From assembly GCA_964399965.1 (NCBI GenBank), contig CAYNRX010000012.1, forward strand, positions 1 to 51,290: a stretch of 51,290 nucleotides of DNA, read 5' to 3'. Source of the DNA: UBA1381 sp964399965 (GTDB lineage: Bacteria > Bacillota > Clostridia > UBA1381). Position numbers and translations under genes: made by a program. Below, piece after piece: positions 16,478-25,091 of this stretch. Every line of letters begins with the position of its first letter. Position 1 is the stretch's first letter. Below the pieces are notes generated by a model, which saw only the letters and a list, made by a program, of their open reading frames with translations, ran no database searches and was not told the DNA's origin.

Positions 16478-17980
16478 ATGCGCGGCATTGAAACACCGAT
16501 AACACAGATAAGAAGAAAAGTCTTTACCGAGGTTGCCAGGGTGGCGTTTGAATCGAAAAATATCAACGATGATATCGAAGCCATCCCCTATAAGATAACC
16601 CCCGGCGATGTGCCCTTATACCGGGAAAGCATCTACCGCGAAAGAGCCATTGCAGCCGAACGCGTGCGCCTGGCAATGGGACTGTCGCTGCGTCCGGAGA
16701 ACCAGCCCGTCCATGTAACGAGCGGGCTAAGCGCCAGCAATATTTCAGACAAATACTATGAACCGCCGCTTATGCAGGTGATACCATCAGCATGTGATAT
16801 GTGCGAGCACAATGTTTACGAGGTCACAAATCAATGCCATGGCTGTGTTGCCCATCCTTGTGCCGAGGTCTGTCCCAAGGACGCGATAACTATGATCAAC
16901 GGGAAGTCGCATATAGACCGTGACAAATGTATAAAGTGCGGCAAATGTAAAGCCATCTGCCCTTATGATGCAATAGCAAAAAAGATCCGCCCTTGCGCTG
17001 CCGCCTGCGGTATAAATGCAATTGAGAGCGACGAACACGGGCGCGCACGCATCAACAATGAAAAATGCGTATCCTGCGGCCAGTGCATGGTTAGCTGCCC
17101 GTTCGGGGCGATAGCCGATAAATCGCAGATATTCCAGCTTATCCAGGCGATAAAAAAAGGCGATGAGGTCGTAGCTGAAGTAGCGCCGGCCGTTATCGGC
17201 CAATTCGGCAAGGACGTGCGGCTGTGGAAAATAAAGGCGGCGCTTTTGGATCTCGGCTTCAAAGAGGTCTATGAGGTGGCTCTGGGAGCAGATATCGGTG
17301 CCATCACCGAAGCTCATCATTACGTAGCAAACGTAAAGACCGGCGAGCTGCCGTTCCTTTTGACATCCTGCTGCCCGTCGTGGTCGATATTGGCCAAACG
17401 CACGCTGTCAGATCTGGCACAGACAGTATCCAACGCCTTGACACCGATGGTCGCCACTGCCAGGACCATAAAACAAAAACGCCCCAACGCCCGTGTGGTG
17501 TTCATAGGCCCCTGCGCTTCCAAAAAACTGGAAGCATCAAGGCGTTCTGTGAGGAGCGATGTGGATTTTGTTATCACCTTTGAAGAGCTGGCGGCCATGT
17601 TTGAGGCTAAAGGCATAGACCTTTCCAGCTATGATAAAGAGGTGCCTGTGCATGACGCTACCGGAGCCGGACGTGGTTACGCCGTTGCGACAGGCGTTGC
17701 TTCGGCAATTGAACAGTGCATAAACGAATACTATCCCGATGTGGACGTGCTTATAGAACATGCGGAGGGACTTGCTAACTGCCAGACAATGCTGATGCTG
17801 GCTAAGGCCGGCAAAAAGGACGGCTGCCTGATAGAGGGCATGGCCTGCCCGGGCGGCTGCGTTGCCGGAGCCGGAACAAACATCCCCATACCGCAGGCTA
17901 CGCAGGCAGTAAAGAAATTCGTCAAGGATTCCACGGTCAAGATACCGCCTAAAGACCTGGAGGAAATAGAGCTTCCGTAA
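16478..17980 (+). CDS. [FeFe] hydrogenase, monomeric group B type
   Basis: It interconverts protons and H2 with ferredoxin-like electron carriers. The 500-residue protein starts at ATG 16478 behind AAGGAGAG. The N-terminus MRGIETPITQIRRKVFTE is typical of group B enzymes. The Fe-S part has CDMCEHN...CHGC, HPCAEVCPKDA, CIKCGKCKAICPYDA and CVSCGQCMVSCPFGA. The H-cluster motifs are TSCCPSW (from residue 296), GPCASKK and ACPGGC. They differ from the classic group A TSCCPGW, MPCxxKK and ExACPGGC. Its physiological direction is not shown by the sequence. HydEFG maturases are not in the window. Confidence 0.93.
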   Translation: MRGIETPITQIRRKVFTEVARVAFESKNINDDIEAIPYKITPGDVPLYRESIYRERAIAAERVRLAMGLSLRPENQPVHVTSGLSASNISDKYYEPPLMQVIPSACDMCEHNVYEVTNQCHGCVAHPCAEVCPKDAITMINGKSHIDRDKCIKCGKCKAICPYDAIAKKIRPCAAACGINAIESDEHGRARINNEKCVSCGQCMVSCPFGAIADKSQIFQLIQAIKKGDEVVAEVAPAVIGQFGKDVRLWKIKAALLDLGFKEVYEVALGADIGAITEAHHYVANVKTGELPFLLTSCCPSWSILAKRTLSDLAQTVSNALTPMVATARTIKQKRPNARVVFIGPCASKKLEASRRSVRSDVDFVITFEELAAMFEAKGIDLSSYDKEVPVHDATGAGRGYAVATGVASAIEQCINEYYPDVDVLIEHAEGLANCQTMLMLAKAGKKDGCLIEGMACPGGCVAGAGTNIPIPQATQAVKKFVKDSTVKIPPKDLEEIELP

Positions 17981-18026
17981 CATCAAAAGCTGACAACGCC
18001 TAAAAAACAGCAGACTTTAAAAATAT

Positions 18027-18066
18027 ACCGCTTGGGAATTGCCGTGCAATTTCCGAGCGGTTTTTT
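18027..18066 (+). terminator. Terminator of the hydrogenase gene
   Basis: ACCGCTTGGGAATTG pairs with CAATTTCCGAGCGGT, followed by a T6 run. Confidence 0.9.
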
Positions 18067-18078
18067 CTGCAATTTTTA

Positions 18079-18108
18079 TTGAAAAAGCGGCCGTGCTTAT
18101 GATATAAT
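18079..18108 (+). promoter_or_regulatory. Promoter of gatCAB
   Basis: TTGAAA (18079-18084), 18 bp, TATAAT (18103-18108) with TGA extended -10. Confidence 0.7.
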
Positions 18109-18140
18109 TGATGCATCTATAAAACTATTGGAGAAGAATT

Positions 18141-18389
18141 ATGACAGATTTTGAAACATTGAAAAGGACAGCCGAGTTGGCCGGTTTAGAGCTCAGCGAG
18201 ACAGAGCTTAAGGAAATAGGGGTCGATTTGGAGGAAATCATCGCCTTTATCAGCAATGTAAAAGATTTTGACTCCGGTGACTGCAAACTTAAGGACGGAA
18301 CAAAATGCAGCGCATTGCGCGAGGATACCCCTAAGGAGACCGGAGATGATACAGACGGGCTTACATTTATATCGCCCGCCGTTATGTAA
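18141..18389 (+). CDS. gatC: Asp-tRNA(Asn)/Glu-tRNA(Gln) amidotransferase subunit C
   Basis: GatC stabilises the GatA-GatB complex that converts mischarged Glu-tRNA(Gln), and often Asp-tRNA(Asn), into the correct aminoacyl-tRNA. The 82-residue protein has the usual two-helix start (AELAGLELSETELKEI), the LREDTP segment and a short C-terminus ending in ISPAVM. First gene of gatCAB, 13 bp before gatA. Confidence 0.93.
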   Translation: MTDFETLKRTAELAGLELSETELKEIGVDLEEIIAFISNVKDFDSGDCKLKDGTKCSALREDTPKETGDDTDGLTFISPAVM

Positions 18390-18402
18390 AGGAGGTGTCG
18401 TT

Positions 18403-19806
18403 ATGATCTCCACGCTGCGCCGAATGCTTGATGAACACGAAATAAGCTCCTGCGAGCTGACAGAGCTGTATCTTGAACGTATAAAGGATGCTAATGAATA
18501 CAACTGCTATATCACCGTCTGCGCCGAAGAAGCTATGCGCCAAGCAAAGCTGGCGCAAGAGCGCATAGACCGCAGCGAGGCCGCTCCCCTTACCGGGATA
18601 CCACTCTCGCTTAAGGACAACATCTGTACCAAAGGAATAAAGACCACCTGCGCATCGCGGATGCTGGAAAATTTTGTTCCTTACTATGACTCTTTTGCCG
18701 TTAAGCGGCTGAAAGACCAGAACGCCGTTATACTCGGGAAGACCAATATGGACGAGTTTGCCATGGGATCAAGCTCCCAGACCTCGTTTTTCGGCGGAGT
18801 GAAAAACCCCTTGAATACAGCTTACGTTCCCGGCGGTTCCTCCGGCGGAGCGGCAGCGGCAACTGCTTTGGGACTGTGCGCAGCCGCTTTGGGCAGCGAT
18901 ACCGGCGGCTCTGTCCGCCAGCCGGCCGCCTTTTGCGGCGTGACCGGGCTAAAGCCGACCTATGGTTCTGTTTCCCGGAATGGTCTTGTCGCCTTTGCTT
19001 CATCCCTTGACCAGATAGGCTTCATCGCCGAAAATGCACAAGATGCTTACACAGTCTTTGATGCGGTCGCAGGTCTGGATCCTTTGGACTCCACCTCCAA
19101 GATACGCCAGGATCACCCCTGCCGCAAAAAGTTTAGAATAGGTCTGCCGGAGCAGCTTTTTAAAAGCCCTGCCCTTGACAACGATATTGGCAGAGCCGTG
19201 CTTGAAGCGGCAAGAATATACGAACAGCAGGGCATGGAGCTTGTAAACGTATCGTTTCCCAGTCTTCAACATGCGCTTGCTGCGTATTATATTATCTCTT
19301 CCGCCGAGGCCTCATCCAATCTCGCACGCTATGACGGCATAAGATACGGTTTTAGCGGCAACAAAAGCGGCGATTTTACGAAATACATCTCCCACATACG
19401 CTCATGCGCTTTCGGGCGCGAGGTCAAACGGCGAATAATGCTGGGGAATTACGTATTATCAAGCAAATATTACGACCAATATTACCGGCACGCACTAAAT
19501 ATCCGCACCGCCGTTTGCCGGGATTACGGTGAAATGTTCAGCCAATGCGATATCATACTGACGCCAACCTGCCCATCTCCTCCGTTTAAAACGACCGACT
19601 GGGAAAAATCTCCGATATCAACCTATATCTGGGATATGTATACCGTACCTGCCAGCATCGCCGGGCTGCCCTCCTTATCCATCCCCTGTGGATACGGCGC
19701 AAACGGGATGCCGATAAGCATGAGCCTTACCGGGCGGCCGTTTTCCGAAAAGCAGCTTTGTCTGGCGGCGGAGCTTTTTGAAAAAGTGACGAAAGGAGAT
19801 CGATAA
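18403..19806 (+). CDS. gatA: Asp-tRNA(Asn)/Glu-tRNA(Gln) amidotransferase subunit A
   Basis: GatA is the glutaminase subunit that delivers ammonia. The 467-residue protein starts at ATG 18403 behind AAAGGAGGT; an in-frame ATG farther upstream lies inside gatC and is rejected. The amidase signature has the catalytic Lys in PLSLKDNICT, the glycine/serine-rich PGGSSGGAAAA loop and the DTGGSVRQPAAFCG segment with the cis-Ser and Ser nucleophile. The stop overlaps the gatB start (TAATG). Confidence 0.96.
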   Translation: MISTLRRMLDEHEISSCELTELYLERIKDANEYNCYITVCAEEAMRQAKLAQERIDRSEAAPLTGIPLSLKDNICTKGIKTTCASRMLENFVPYYDSFAVKRLKDQNAVILGKTNMDEFAMGSSSQTSFFGGVKNPLNTAYVPGGSSGGAAAATALGLCAAALGSDTGGSVRQPAAFCGVTGLKPTYGSVSRNGLVAFASSLDQIGFIAENAQDAYTVFDAVAGLDPLDSTSKIRQDHPCRKKFRIGLPEQLFKSPALDNDIGRAVLEAARIYEQQGMELVNVSFPSLQHALAAYYIISSAEASSNLARYDGIRYGFSGNKSGDFTKYISHIRSCAFGREVKRRIMLGNYVLSSKYYDQYYRHALNIRTAVCRDYGEMFSQCDIILTPTCPSPPFKTTDWEKSPISTYIWDMYTVPASIAGLPSLSIPCGYGANGMPISMSLTGRPFSEKQLCLAAELFEKVTKGDR

Positions 19807-21224
19807 TGAGGTATGTACCAACTATAGGCCTTGAGATACATGCAGAGCTTATGACTAAAACTAAGCTCTTCTGCTCCTGCAAAAACAGCTTCGGCGGAAA
19901 AGAAAATTCCCGTATCTGCCCCGTATGCACCGGTATGCCCGGGAGCTTGCCGGTACTAAATAAAGCGGCGGTTCAGCTGGCCGTAAAGGCAGGACTGATC
20001 TTCGGTTGCCGCATAAACCGCCTTTCGGCTTTCGACCGGAAGAATTACTTTTATCCCGATCTTCCAAAAGCATATCAGATAACACAGTTCTCGCACCCGA
20101 TATGTACAAACGGTAGACTATCCCTCAAAAGCCGGACTATCCGCATAAAACAGGTGCACATCGAGGAGGACGCCGGCAAGCTGATCCATGACGCAAAAAA
20201 CGGCATTGCCCATATAGATTTAAATCGCTGCGGAGTGCCTCTGATAGAGATCGTTACCGAACCCGATATGCACTCCTCCTCTGAGGTAAAGGAATTTGTA
20301 AAACAGGTTCTGCTCAATCTGAAATATGCGGACGTATGCAGCGGACGTATGGAACAGGGGGCATTACGAGTGGACGTCAATATATCGGTCGCCCCCGAAA
20401 ACTCAGCATCGCTTGGCCAGAGAACGGAGATAAAAAATCTCAATTCCCTACGCTCCGTGGAAAGGGCTATCGAATTTGAGTGTTCACGCCAATCTGCCAT
20501 TTTAGAAAATGGCGGTATGGTCGCCATGGAGACCAGGGGCTTTGATGAGCGTTCGGGACGCACCTATCCAATGCGTTCCAAGGAGAAAGCTCACGACTAC
20601 CGCTACTTCCCGGAGCCGGATATACCTCCGGTCATACTTTCTGAAGAGGACATCGCCGCAGTGCGTATCTCCCTGCCGGAGCTTCCCCAGGAAAGAGCCG
20701 CACGTTATAAGCAGTATGGGCTTTCTCCAGAGGAGGTCAGCGTTATACTATCCGAACGCGGGCTTTCGGATTTTTACGACAGCTCTGTGTCAATATTTCC
20801 CGCATACAAGCTGTCGGCCTCCCTCCTTACAGGCGAGGTGAACAGGTCTGTAAACGAAACGGGCATCAACATTGCCGACTCTAAACTTACGCCTGCTGCC
20901 TTTGCCGAGACAGTGAAAATGACAACTGAGGGGACAGTAAGTCTCGCTTCGGCCAAAGCTCTTCTGTCAGAGCTTTTCACAACAGAAAAAGACCCGCAAA
21001 TACTGGCGCAGGAAAGAGGATATATTTTAAAAAGTGATCCTGCCGCTCTGAATGCTGTTGTATCATCTATCATTGATTCTTACCCCGACTGCGTATCAGA
21101 ATATAAAAACGGGAATGAAAAGATATTCGGTTTTTTGATGGGCAAAGCGGTGCGTGCGGCCGGAAAATCCTTCGATCCCAAGGCGGTGCGTAATATGCTT
21201 TTAAAAAGGCTGAAAGAGCTGTAA
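19806..21224 (+). CDS. gatB: Asp-tRNA(Asn)/Glu-tRNA(Gln) amidotransferase subunit B
   Basis: GatB activates the misacylated tRNA and completes amidation. The 472-residue protein has the IGLEIHAEL start, paired cysteines in FCSCKN and CPVCTGMPG (zinc site), the catalytic cradle DRKNYFYPDLPKAYQ and the C-terminal YqeY-like tail domain. Overlap with gatA by one base shows translational coupling. Confidence 0.96.
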   Translation: MRYVPTIGLEIHAELMTKTKLFCSCKNSFGGKENSRICPVCTGMPGSLPVLNKAAVQLAVKAGLIFGCRINRLSAFDRKNYFYPDLPKAYQITQFSHPICTNGRLSLKSRTIRIKQVHIEEDAGKLIHDAKNGIAHIDLNRCGVPLIEIVTEPDMHSSSEVKEFVKQVLLNLKYADVCSGRMEQGALRVDVNISVAPENSASLGQRTEIKNLNSLRSVERAIEFECSRQSAILENGGMVAMETRGFDERSGRTYPMRSKEKAHDYRYFPEPDIPPVILSEEDIAAVRISLPELPQERAARYKQYGLSPEEVSVILSERGLSDFYDSSVSIFPAYKLSASLLTGEVNRSVNETGINIADSKLTPAAFAETVKMTTEGTVSLASAKALLSELFTTEKDPQILAQERGYILKSDPAALNAVVSSIIDSYPDCVSEYKNGNEKIFGFLMGKAVRAAGKSFDPKAVRNMLLKRLKEL

Positions 21225-21230
21225 AAGAGT

Positions 21231-21259
21231 TTGCATTTTTATAGAAAATGTGGTATACT
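21231..21259 (+). promoter_or_regulatory. Promoter of the smpB operon
   Basis: TTGCAT (21231-21236), 17 bp, TATACT (21254-21259) with TGG extended -10. The leader that follows contains the possible repeat relic at 21280-21329. Confidence 0.65.
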
Positions 21260-21279
21260 TATAATATAATTTATCTGTC

Positions 21280-21329
21280 CGGTCGATTGCAAAAATTTTT
21301 CGCAATTAGATCCCGGCTAAAGAAATAAG
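21280..21329 (+). repeat. Possible decayed relic of the five-hairpin repeat (first stem only)
   Basis: The segment GGTCGATTGCAAAAA...TTTTTCGCAATTAGATCCCGGCTAAAGAAATAA follows the first stem and the TTTCTGGCTAA...GAAAATAA part of the repeat with many changes. It lacks stems 2-5 and the right end. It lies in the smpB leader, directly after the promoter. Confidence 0.45.
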
Positions 21330-21340
21330 GAGGTCCTGCT

Positions 21341-21811
21341 ATGGCGGAAAAACAGAATACAAAGTCCATAGCCCAGAATAAAAAGGCACGGCATGAGTAT
21401 TTTATCATAGAAACGTACGAGGCCGGCATTGAACTGTTCGGCACAGAGGTCAAGTCGGTAAGAGCCGGCAAAGTGAACCTGACCGACGCTTATGCCTCTG
21501 TAGACAACGGCGAGATATGGGTCAAGGGCATGAATATCAGCCCCTACGAGCAGGGAAATATTTTCAACCGCGATCCGCTGCGCAATAAACGGCTACTGCT
21601 GCACAAAAAAGAAATATTAAAAATCGCCGCCTCTGTCCAGCAGCAGGGCTATTCGTTAGTGCCGCTGTCTGTATATCTTAAGGGTTCGCTGGTAAAAGTC
21701 TCTCTGGCGGTCGTAAAGGGCAAAAAACTCTACGATAAACGCGCCGATATTGCCGCCCGCGATGCCAAACGCAGCGCCGACAGGGCAATTAAAAACCGCA
21801 ACAATTACTGA
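21341..21811 (+). CDS. smpB: SsrA-binding protein SmpB
   Basis: SmpB carries tmRNA to stalled ribosomes in trans-translation. The 156-residue protein shows the OB-fold landmarks ARHEYFIIETYEAGIELFGTEVKS, the LLLHKKEI segment and the basic C-terminal tail KGKKLYDKRADIAARDAKR. RBS AAGGAGG precedes ATG 21341. The tmRNA gene itself is not in the window. It heads a plus-strand group with a NUDIX gene 15 bp downstream. Confidence 0.97.
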   Translation: MAEKQNTKSIAQNKKARHEYFIIETYEAGIELFGTEVKSVRAGKVNLTDAYASVDNGEIWVKGMNISPYEQGNIFNRDPLRNKRLLLHKKEILKIAASVQQQGYSLVPLSVYLKGSLVKVSLAVVKGKKLYDKRADIAARDAKRSADRAIKNRNNY

Positions 21812-21826
21812 CAGGAGAAATACGAT

Positions 21827-22309
21827 ATGCAAAAAGACTGTGGATTTACTACGGACGAATACGTTTTCCGTTACCGTGCAGCGGCGATCATCATTGAGGA
21901 TGGATATGTTTTATATGCCAAAAACTCCACTGCCGATTACTATTATTCCATAGGCGGAGCCGTCAAGACCGGCGAGACCGCCGAGGAAGCCGTCAAGCGC
22001 GAGGTCTTTGAAGAAACAGGAGTACACTACGAGGTAGAGCGGTTAGCTTTTATTCACGAAAATTTTTTCATTGAAAAATATCACGGTGTGCCGATGAAAT
22101 GGCACGAGCTGTCGTTTTATTTTCTCATGAAGCCGCGCGGCACTAAAAAGCTCAACAGCAACAGCTATTCGGGCAAAGTCCGCGAATATATGCACTGGCT
22201 GCCAATAGACAGGCTGTCGGAATATTATGCCTACCCGGAATTTTTCCGCGACAGACTTCTTTGTATGAAGGATGAGATTTGCCATATCGTCACCCACGAG
22301 GAGCAGTAG
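21827..22309 (+). CDS. NUDIX hydrolase
   Basis: The 160-residue protein has a complete Nudix box: GGAVKTGETAEEAVKREVFEETGV fits Gx5Ex7REUxEExGU. Such enzymes hydrolyse nucleoside diphosphates linked to other groups; the substrate is not evident. RBS AGGAGA precedes ATG 21827, 15 bp after smpB. Confidence 0.9.
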   Translation: MQKDCGFTTDEYVFRYRAAAIIIEDGYVLYAKNSTADYYYSIGGAVKTGETAEEAVKREVFEETGVHYEVERLAFIHENFFIEKYHGVPMKWHELSFYFLMKPRGTKKLNSNSYSGKVREYMHWLPIDRLSEYYAYPEFFRDRLLCMKDEICHIVTHEEQ

Positions 22310-22315
22310 AATAAA

Positions 22316-22714
22316 ATGATAAGAGAACAATTAGTACGGTTTATAAAAGAATACTACAGCACAGACGAAGAATATCCATGGAGAGACGAACCTAATTATG
22401 CGGTATTCAGGCACAAGGGCAACCGGAAATGGTTTGCACTCATCATGGATATCCCTTCCTCCCAATTTGGGATTCCCGGTAAAGGGCGCATGGATATATT
22501 GAACGTTAAATGCGATCCTCTGCTCATTTCTTCACTCAAAGCTGAAAAAGGCGTCTATCCGGCGTATCATATGAACAAGGAGCATTGGGCGTCACTTGCA
22601 CTTAACGAAGCCGAGGACGAGCTTATAAAATGGCTTTTAGACATGAGCTATTCCCTGACCGCTCCCAAATCAAAAAAGGCAAAAAATAAACAGTCGGATA
22701 AAAATCGTATATAA
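22316..22714 (+). CDS. MmcQ/YjbR-family protein
   Basis: A 132-residue protein matching the MmcQ/YjbR family by the WRDEPNYAVFRHKGNRKWFALIMD segment, LNVKCDP and the GVYPAYHMNKEHWASL motif. The family has a CyaY-like fold and is annotated as DNA-binding, but its function is not well established. It follows the NUDIX gene by 6 bp and precedes coaBC by 49 bp. A lysine-rich tail ends the protein. Confidence 0.85.
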   Translation: MIREQLVRFIKEYYSTDEEYPWRDEPNYAVFRHKGNRKWFALIMDIPSSQFGIPGKGRMDILNVKCDPLLISSLKAEKGVYPAYHMNKEHWASLALNEAEDELIKWLLDMSYSLTAPKSKKAKNKQSDKNRI

Positions 22715-22763
22715 TACATATGTAATATTTCTTGTCCGTAAACCATGAAAGGAAATTTGAAAT

Positions 22764-23966
22764 ATGCTGAAAAATAAGACTATATTACTGGGTGTGAGCG
22801 GCAGCATTGCCGCCTACAAGGCTGCTGATCTGGCAAGTATGCTGAAAAAAGCCGGGGCAGATGTTCATGTTTTCATGACAAAGAACGCCCTTCATTTTAT
22901 AAACCCCATTACCTTTGAAACTCTCACCTCCAACAAATGTATAATAGATACCTTTGACCGCGATTTCTCGTTCGATGTTAAGCACATATCACTTGCCAAG
23001 CGCGCCGACCTTGTCGCTGTCGCCCCTGCATCAGCCGATGTTATCGGCAAACTGGCCGCAGGGATCGCTGATGATATGCTGACGACTACCGTTCTTGCCT
23101 GCCGCTGCCCGCTGCTTCTGGCTCCGGCAATGAATACGGCTATGTATGAACACCCTATCGTCCGCGATAATATGCAGAAATTGCAGCGTTTCGGCTGGGA
23201 TATCATCGAGGCGGATTCCGGCCGTCTGGCCTGCGGAGACGTGGGTAAGGGGAAATTCCCCCCGGCGGAGCGCATTTTTGAAGAGATGGAATACCTGCTG
23301 ACGCCAAAGGATATGGCAGGCATCCGGATACTGGTAACAGCCGGTCCTACGCAGGAATCAATTGATCCGGTTCGGTTCATCACCAACCATTCATCCGGCA
23401 AAATGGGCTATGCCATAGCAAGAGCCGCTGCTTTCCGGGGAGCGGAGGTGACGCTTATTTCCGGCCCCACCTCCTTGAACGCGCCGCCGCATTTGACCAC
23501 AGTCAATGTTGTTTCCGCCGCCGATATGGCACGCGAAGTAAAGGCGCGTTCCGATGCCGATATAATAATAAAGGCAGCGGCGGTTGCCGACTATACACCG
23601 ATTACTGTATGTGATGAGAAAATAAAAAAATCGGGCGACGGTATGGATATCGCCCTTAAGCGTACAGAGGATATCTTAGCCTTTCTCGGCCAGAACCGCC
23701 GTCCGGAACAGGTACTGTGCGGCTTTTCTATGGAAACGGAAAACCTTTTGGAAAATTCTCGCCGCAAGCTGCTCTCCAAGCACCTTGATATGATAGCTGC
23801 CAACAGCCTTAAGGTAGAAGGAGCAGGCTTCGGCGGAGATACGAACGTAGTAACGATAATAACAGAAAACAGCGCCGAGGAATTGCCGTTAATGAGCAAG
23901 GCTTCTGTAGCCGGTGCTGTTATAGATAAGGCGGTAAAGCTATGGAAAAAGAAAAATCTTATATAG
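22764..23966 (+). CDS. coaBC: Bifunctional phosphopantothenoylcysteine decarboxylase/synthase
   Basis: CoaBC makes 4'-phosphopantetheine from phosphopantothenate and cysteine in CoA synthesis. The 400-residue protein has the N-terminal flavoprotein CoaC part (LGVSGSIAAYKAAD, active-site His in VKHISLAKRAD, PAMNTAMYEHP) and the C-terminal CoaB part (ILVTAGPTQESIDPVRFITN, HSSGKMGYAIA, KAAAVADYTP). Its last 25 bases overlap mtnA. Confidence 0.96.
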   Translation: MLKNKTILLGVSGSIAAYKAADLASMLKKAGADVHVFMTKNALHFINPITFETLTSNKCIIDTFDRDFSFDVKHISLAKRADLVAVAPASADVIGKLAAGIADDMLTTTVLACRCPLLLAPAMNTAMYEHPIVRDNMQKLQRFGWDIIEADSGRLACGDVGKGKFPPAERIFEEMEYLLTPKDMAGIRILVTAGPTQESIDPVRFITNHSSGKMGYAIARAAAFRGAEVTLISGPTSLNAPPHLTTVNVVSAADMAREVKARSDADIIIKAAAVADYTPITVCDEKIKKSGDGMDIALKRTEDILAFLGQNRRPEQVLCGFSMETENLLENSRRKLLSKHLDMIAANSLKVEGAGFGGDTNVVTIITENSAEELPLMSKASVAGAVIDKAVKLWKKKNLI

Positions 23967-24988
23967 AAACGATATGTCTCGATGAGGATTGTGTAAGGAT
24001 ACTTGACCAGACCGGGCTTCCGCAAAGAACCGATGTTATAGAGCTGCGCACTCCGGAGGAGTTTTTTGAGGCGATATACAAGCTTAAAGTTCGCGGCGCT
24101 CCCGCTATCGGCGTATGCGCCGCTATGGCGATGTATATAACGACCAGAAACAGTGCGCCCGAACGGTTTTTTGATGATTTTGAACGGATAAAAACATATC
24201 TTTCCTCCTCCCGTCCGACAGCCGTCAACCTGTTTTGGGCTTTAGAGCGAATGGCGTCGGTCGTCGACCGCTGCTCATCCTTACCTGTTGAGGATATCAA
24301 GGCCGCGCTTAAAGCAGAGGCGGAAAGTATATACAACGAGGATATATCCGTATGCCGCCAGATAGGCGAGCATGGGATATCTCTTATAAATAATGACGAC
24401 GGCCTTCTCACCCACTGCAATGCCGGCCGATTGGCCGCTGTACGATACGGGACGGCGACTGCTCCCATGTACATCGCTCACGAACGCGGCATACGTTTCA
24501 AGGTTTACGCCGATGAAACGCGTCCCCTGCTGCAGGGAGCACGGCTTACAGCCTGGGAGCTTGCCAACGCCGGGATGGACGTGACGCTGCTTTGCGACAA
24601 CATGTCGGCCAGCCTTATGTCAAGCGGACGTATACAGAGCGTATTTGTCGGCTGTGACCGCGTGGCCGCCAATGGCGATACCGCCAATAAGATAGGGACG
24701 CTGATGGCCGCTCTTGCCGCCGCACGGTACAAGGTGCCGTTTTACGTATGCGCTCCCACCTCAACTATCGATTGGTCGCTCGATTCGGGTGCGGAAATAG
24801 TGATAGAGAACCGGGCTTCGGAGGAAGTTACCGAGATGTGGTATAAGGAGCGTTTGTCGCCGGACGGTATAGCCGTATATAATCCGGCCTTTGATGTGAC
24901 GCCACACGATCTCATTACCGCCTTTGTGACCGAATACGGCGTTTTTAAACCTCACGAGCTTGCAGTGCTTAAAAATATGCTCCGGTAG
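23942..24988 (+). CDS. mtnA: S-methyl-5-thioribose-1-phosphate isomerase (MtnA)
   Basis: MtnA converts methylthioribose 1-phosphate to methylthioribulose 1-phosphate in methionine salvage. The 348-residue protein shows the family landmarks VRGAPAIGV, the catalytic Cys in THCNAGRLA, CDNMSASLM and the catalytic Asp in VGCDRVAANGDTANKIGT. It starts inside the end of coaBC, so translation is probably coupled; the RBS (AAGGCGG) is weak. No other methionine-salvage gene is nearby. Related ribose-1,5-bisphosphate or 5-deoxyribose-1-P isomerases are an alternative. Confidence 0.9.
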   Translation: MEKEKSYIETICLDEDCVRILDQTGLPQRTDVIELRTPEEFFEAIYKLKVRGAPAIGVCAAMAMYITTRNSAPERFFDDFERIKTYLSSSRPTAVNLFWALERMASVVDRCSSLPVEDIKAALKAEAESIYNEDISVCRQIGEHGISLINNDDGLLTHCNAGRLAAVRYGTATAPMYIAHERGIRFKVYADETRPLLQGARLTAWELANAGMDVTLLCDNMSASLMSSGRIQSVFVGCDRVAANGDTANKIGTLMAALAAARYKVPFYVCAPTSTIDWSLDSGAEIVIENRASEEVTEMWYKERLSPDGIAVYNPAFDVTPHDLITAFVTEYGVFKPHELAVLKNMLR

Positions 24989-25033
24989 TCTTTATGCTGA
25001 TGAAATGTTTTTGTATATTTTTATTAAAATCTC

Positions 25034-25062
25034 TTGATAAATCCAAATATTTATTGTATAAT
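25034..25062 (+). promoter_or_regulatory. Promoter of the GH2-glycosyltransferase-aldolase group
   Basis: TTGATA (25034-25039), 17 bp, TATAAT (25057-25062), then RBS AAAGGAG and ATG 25092. Confidence 0.75.
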
Positions 25063-25091
25063 AGTATTATATTCATACGAAAGGAGCCTTT

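Noticed and set aside
23590..24025. Long minus-strand frames opposite coaBC and mtnA
   Set aside because: They are mirror frames of well-supported genes, without RBS or family motifs.
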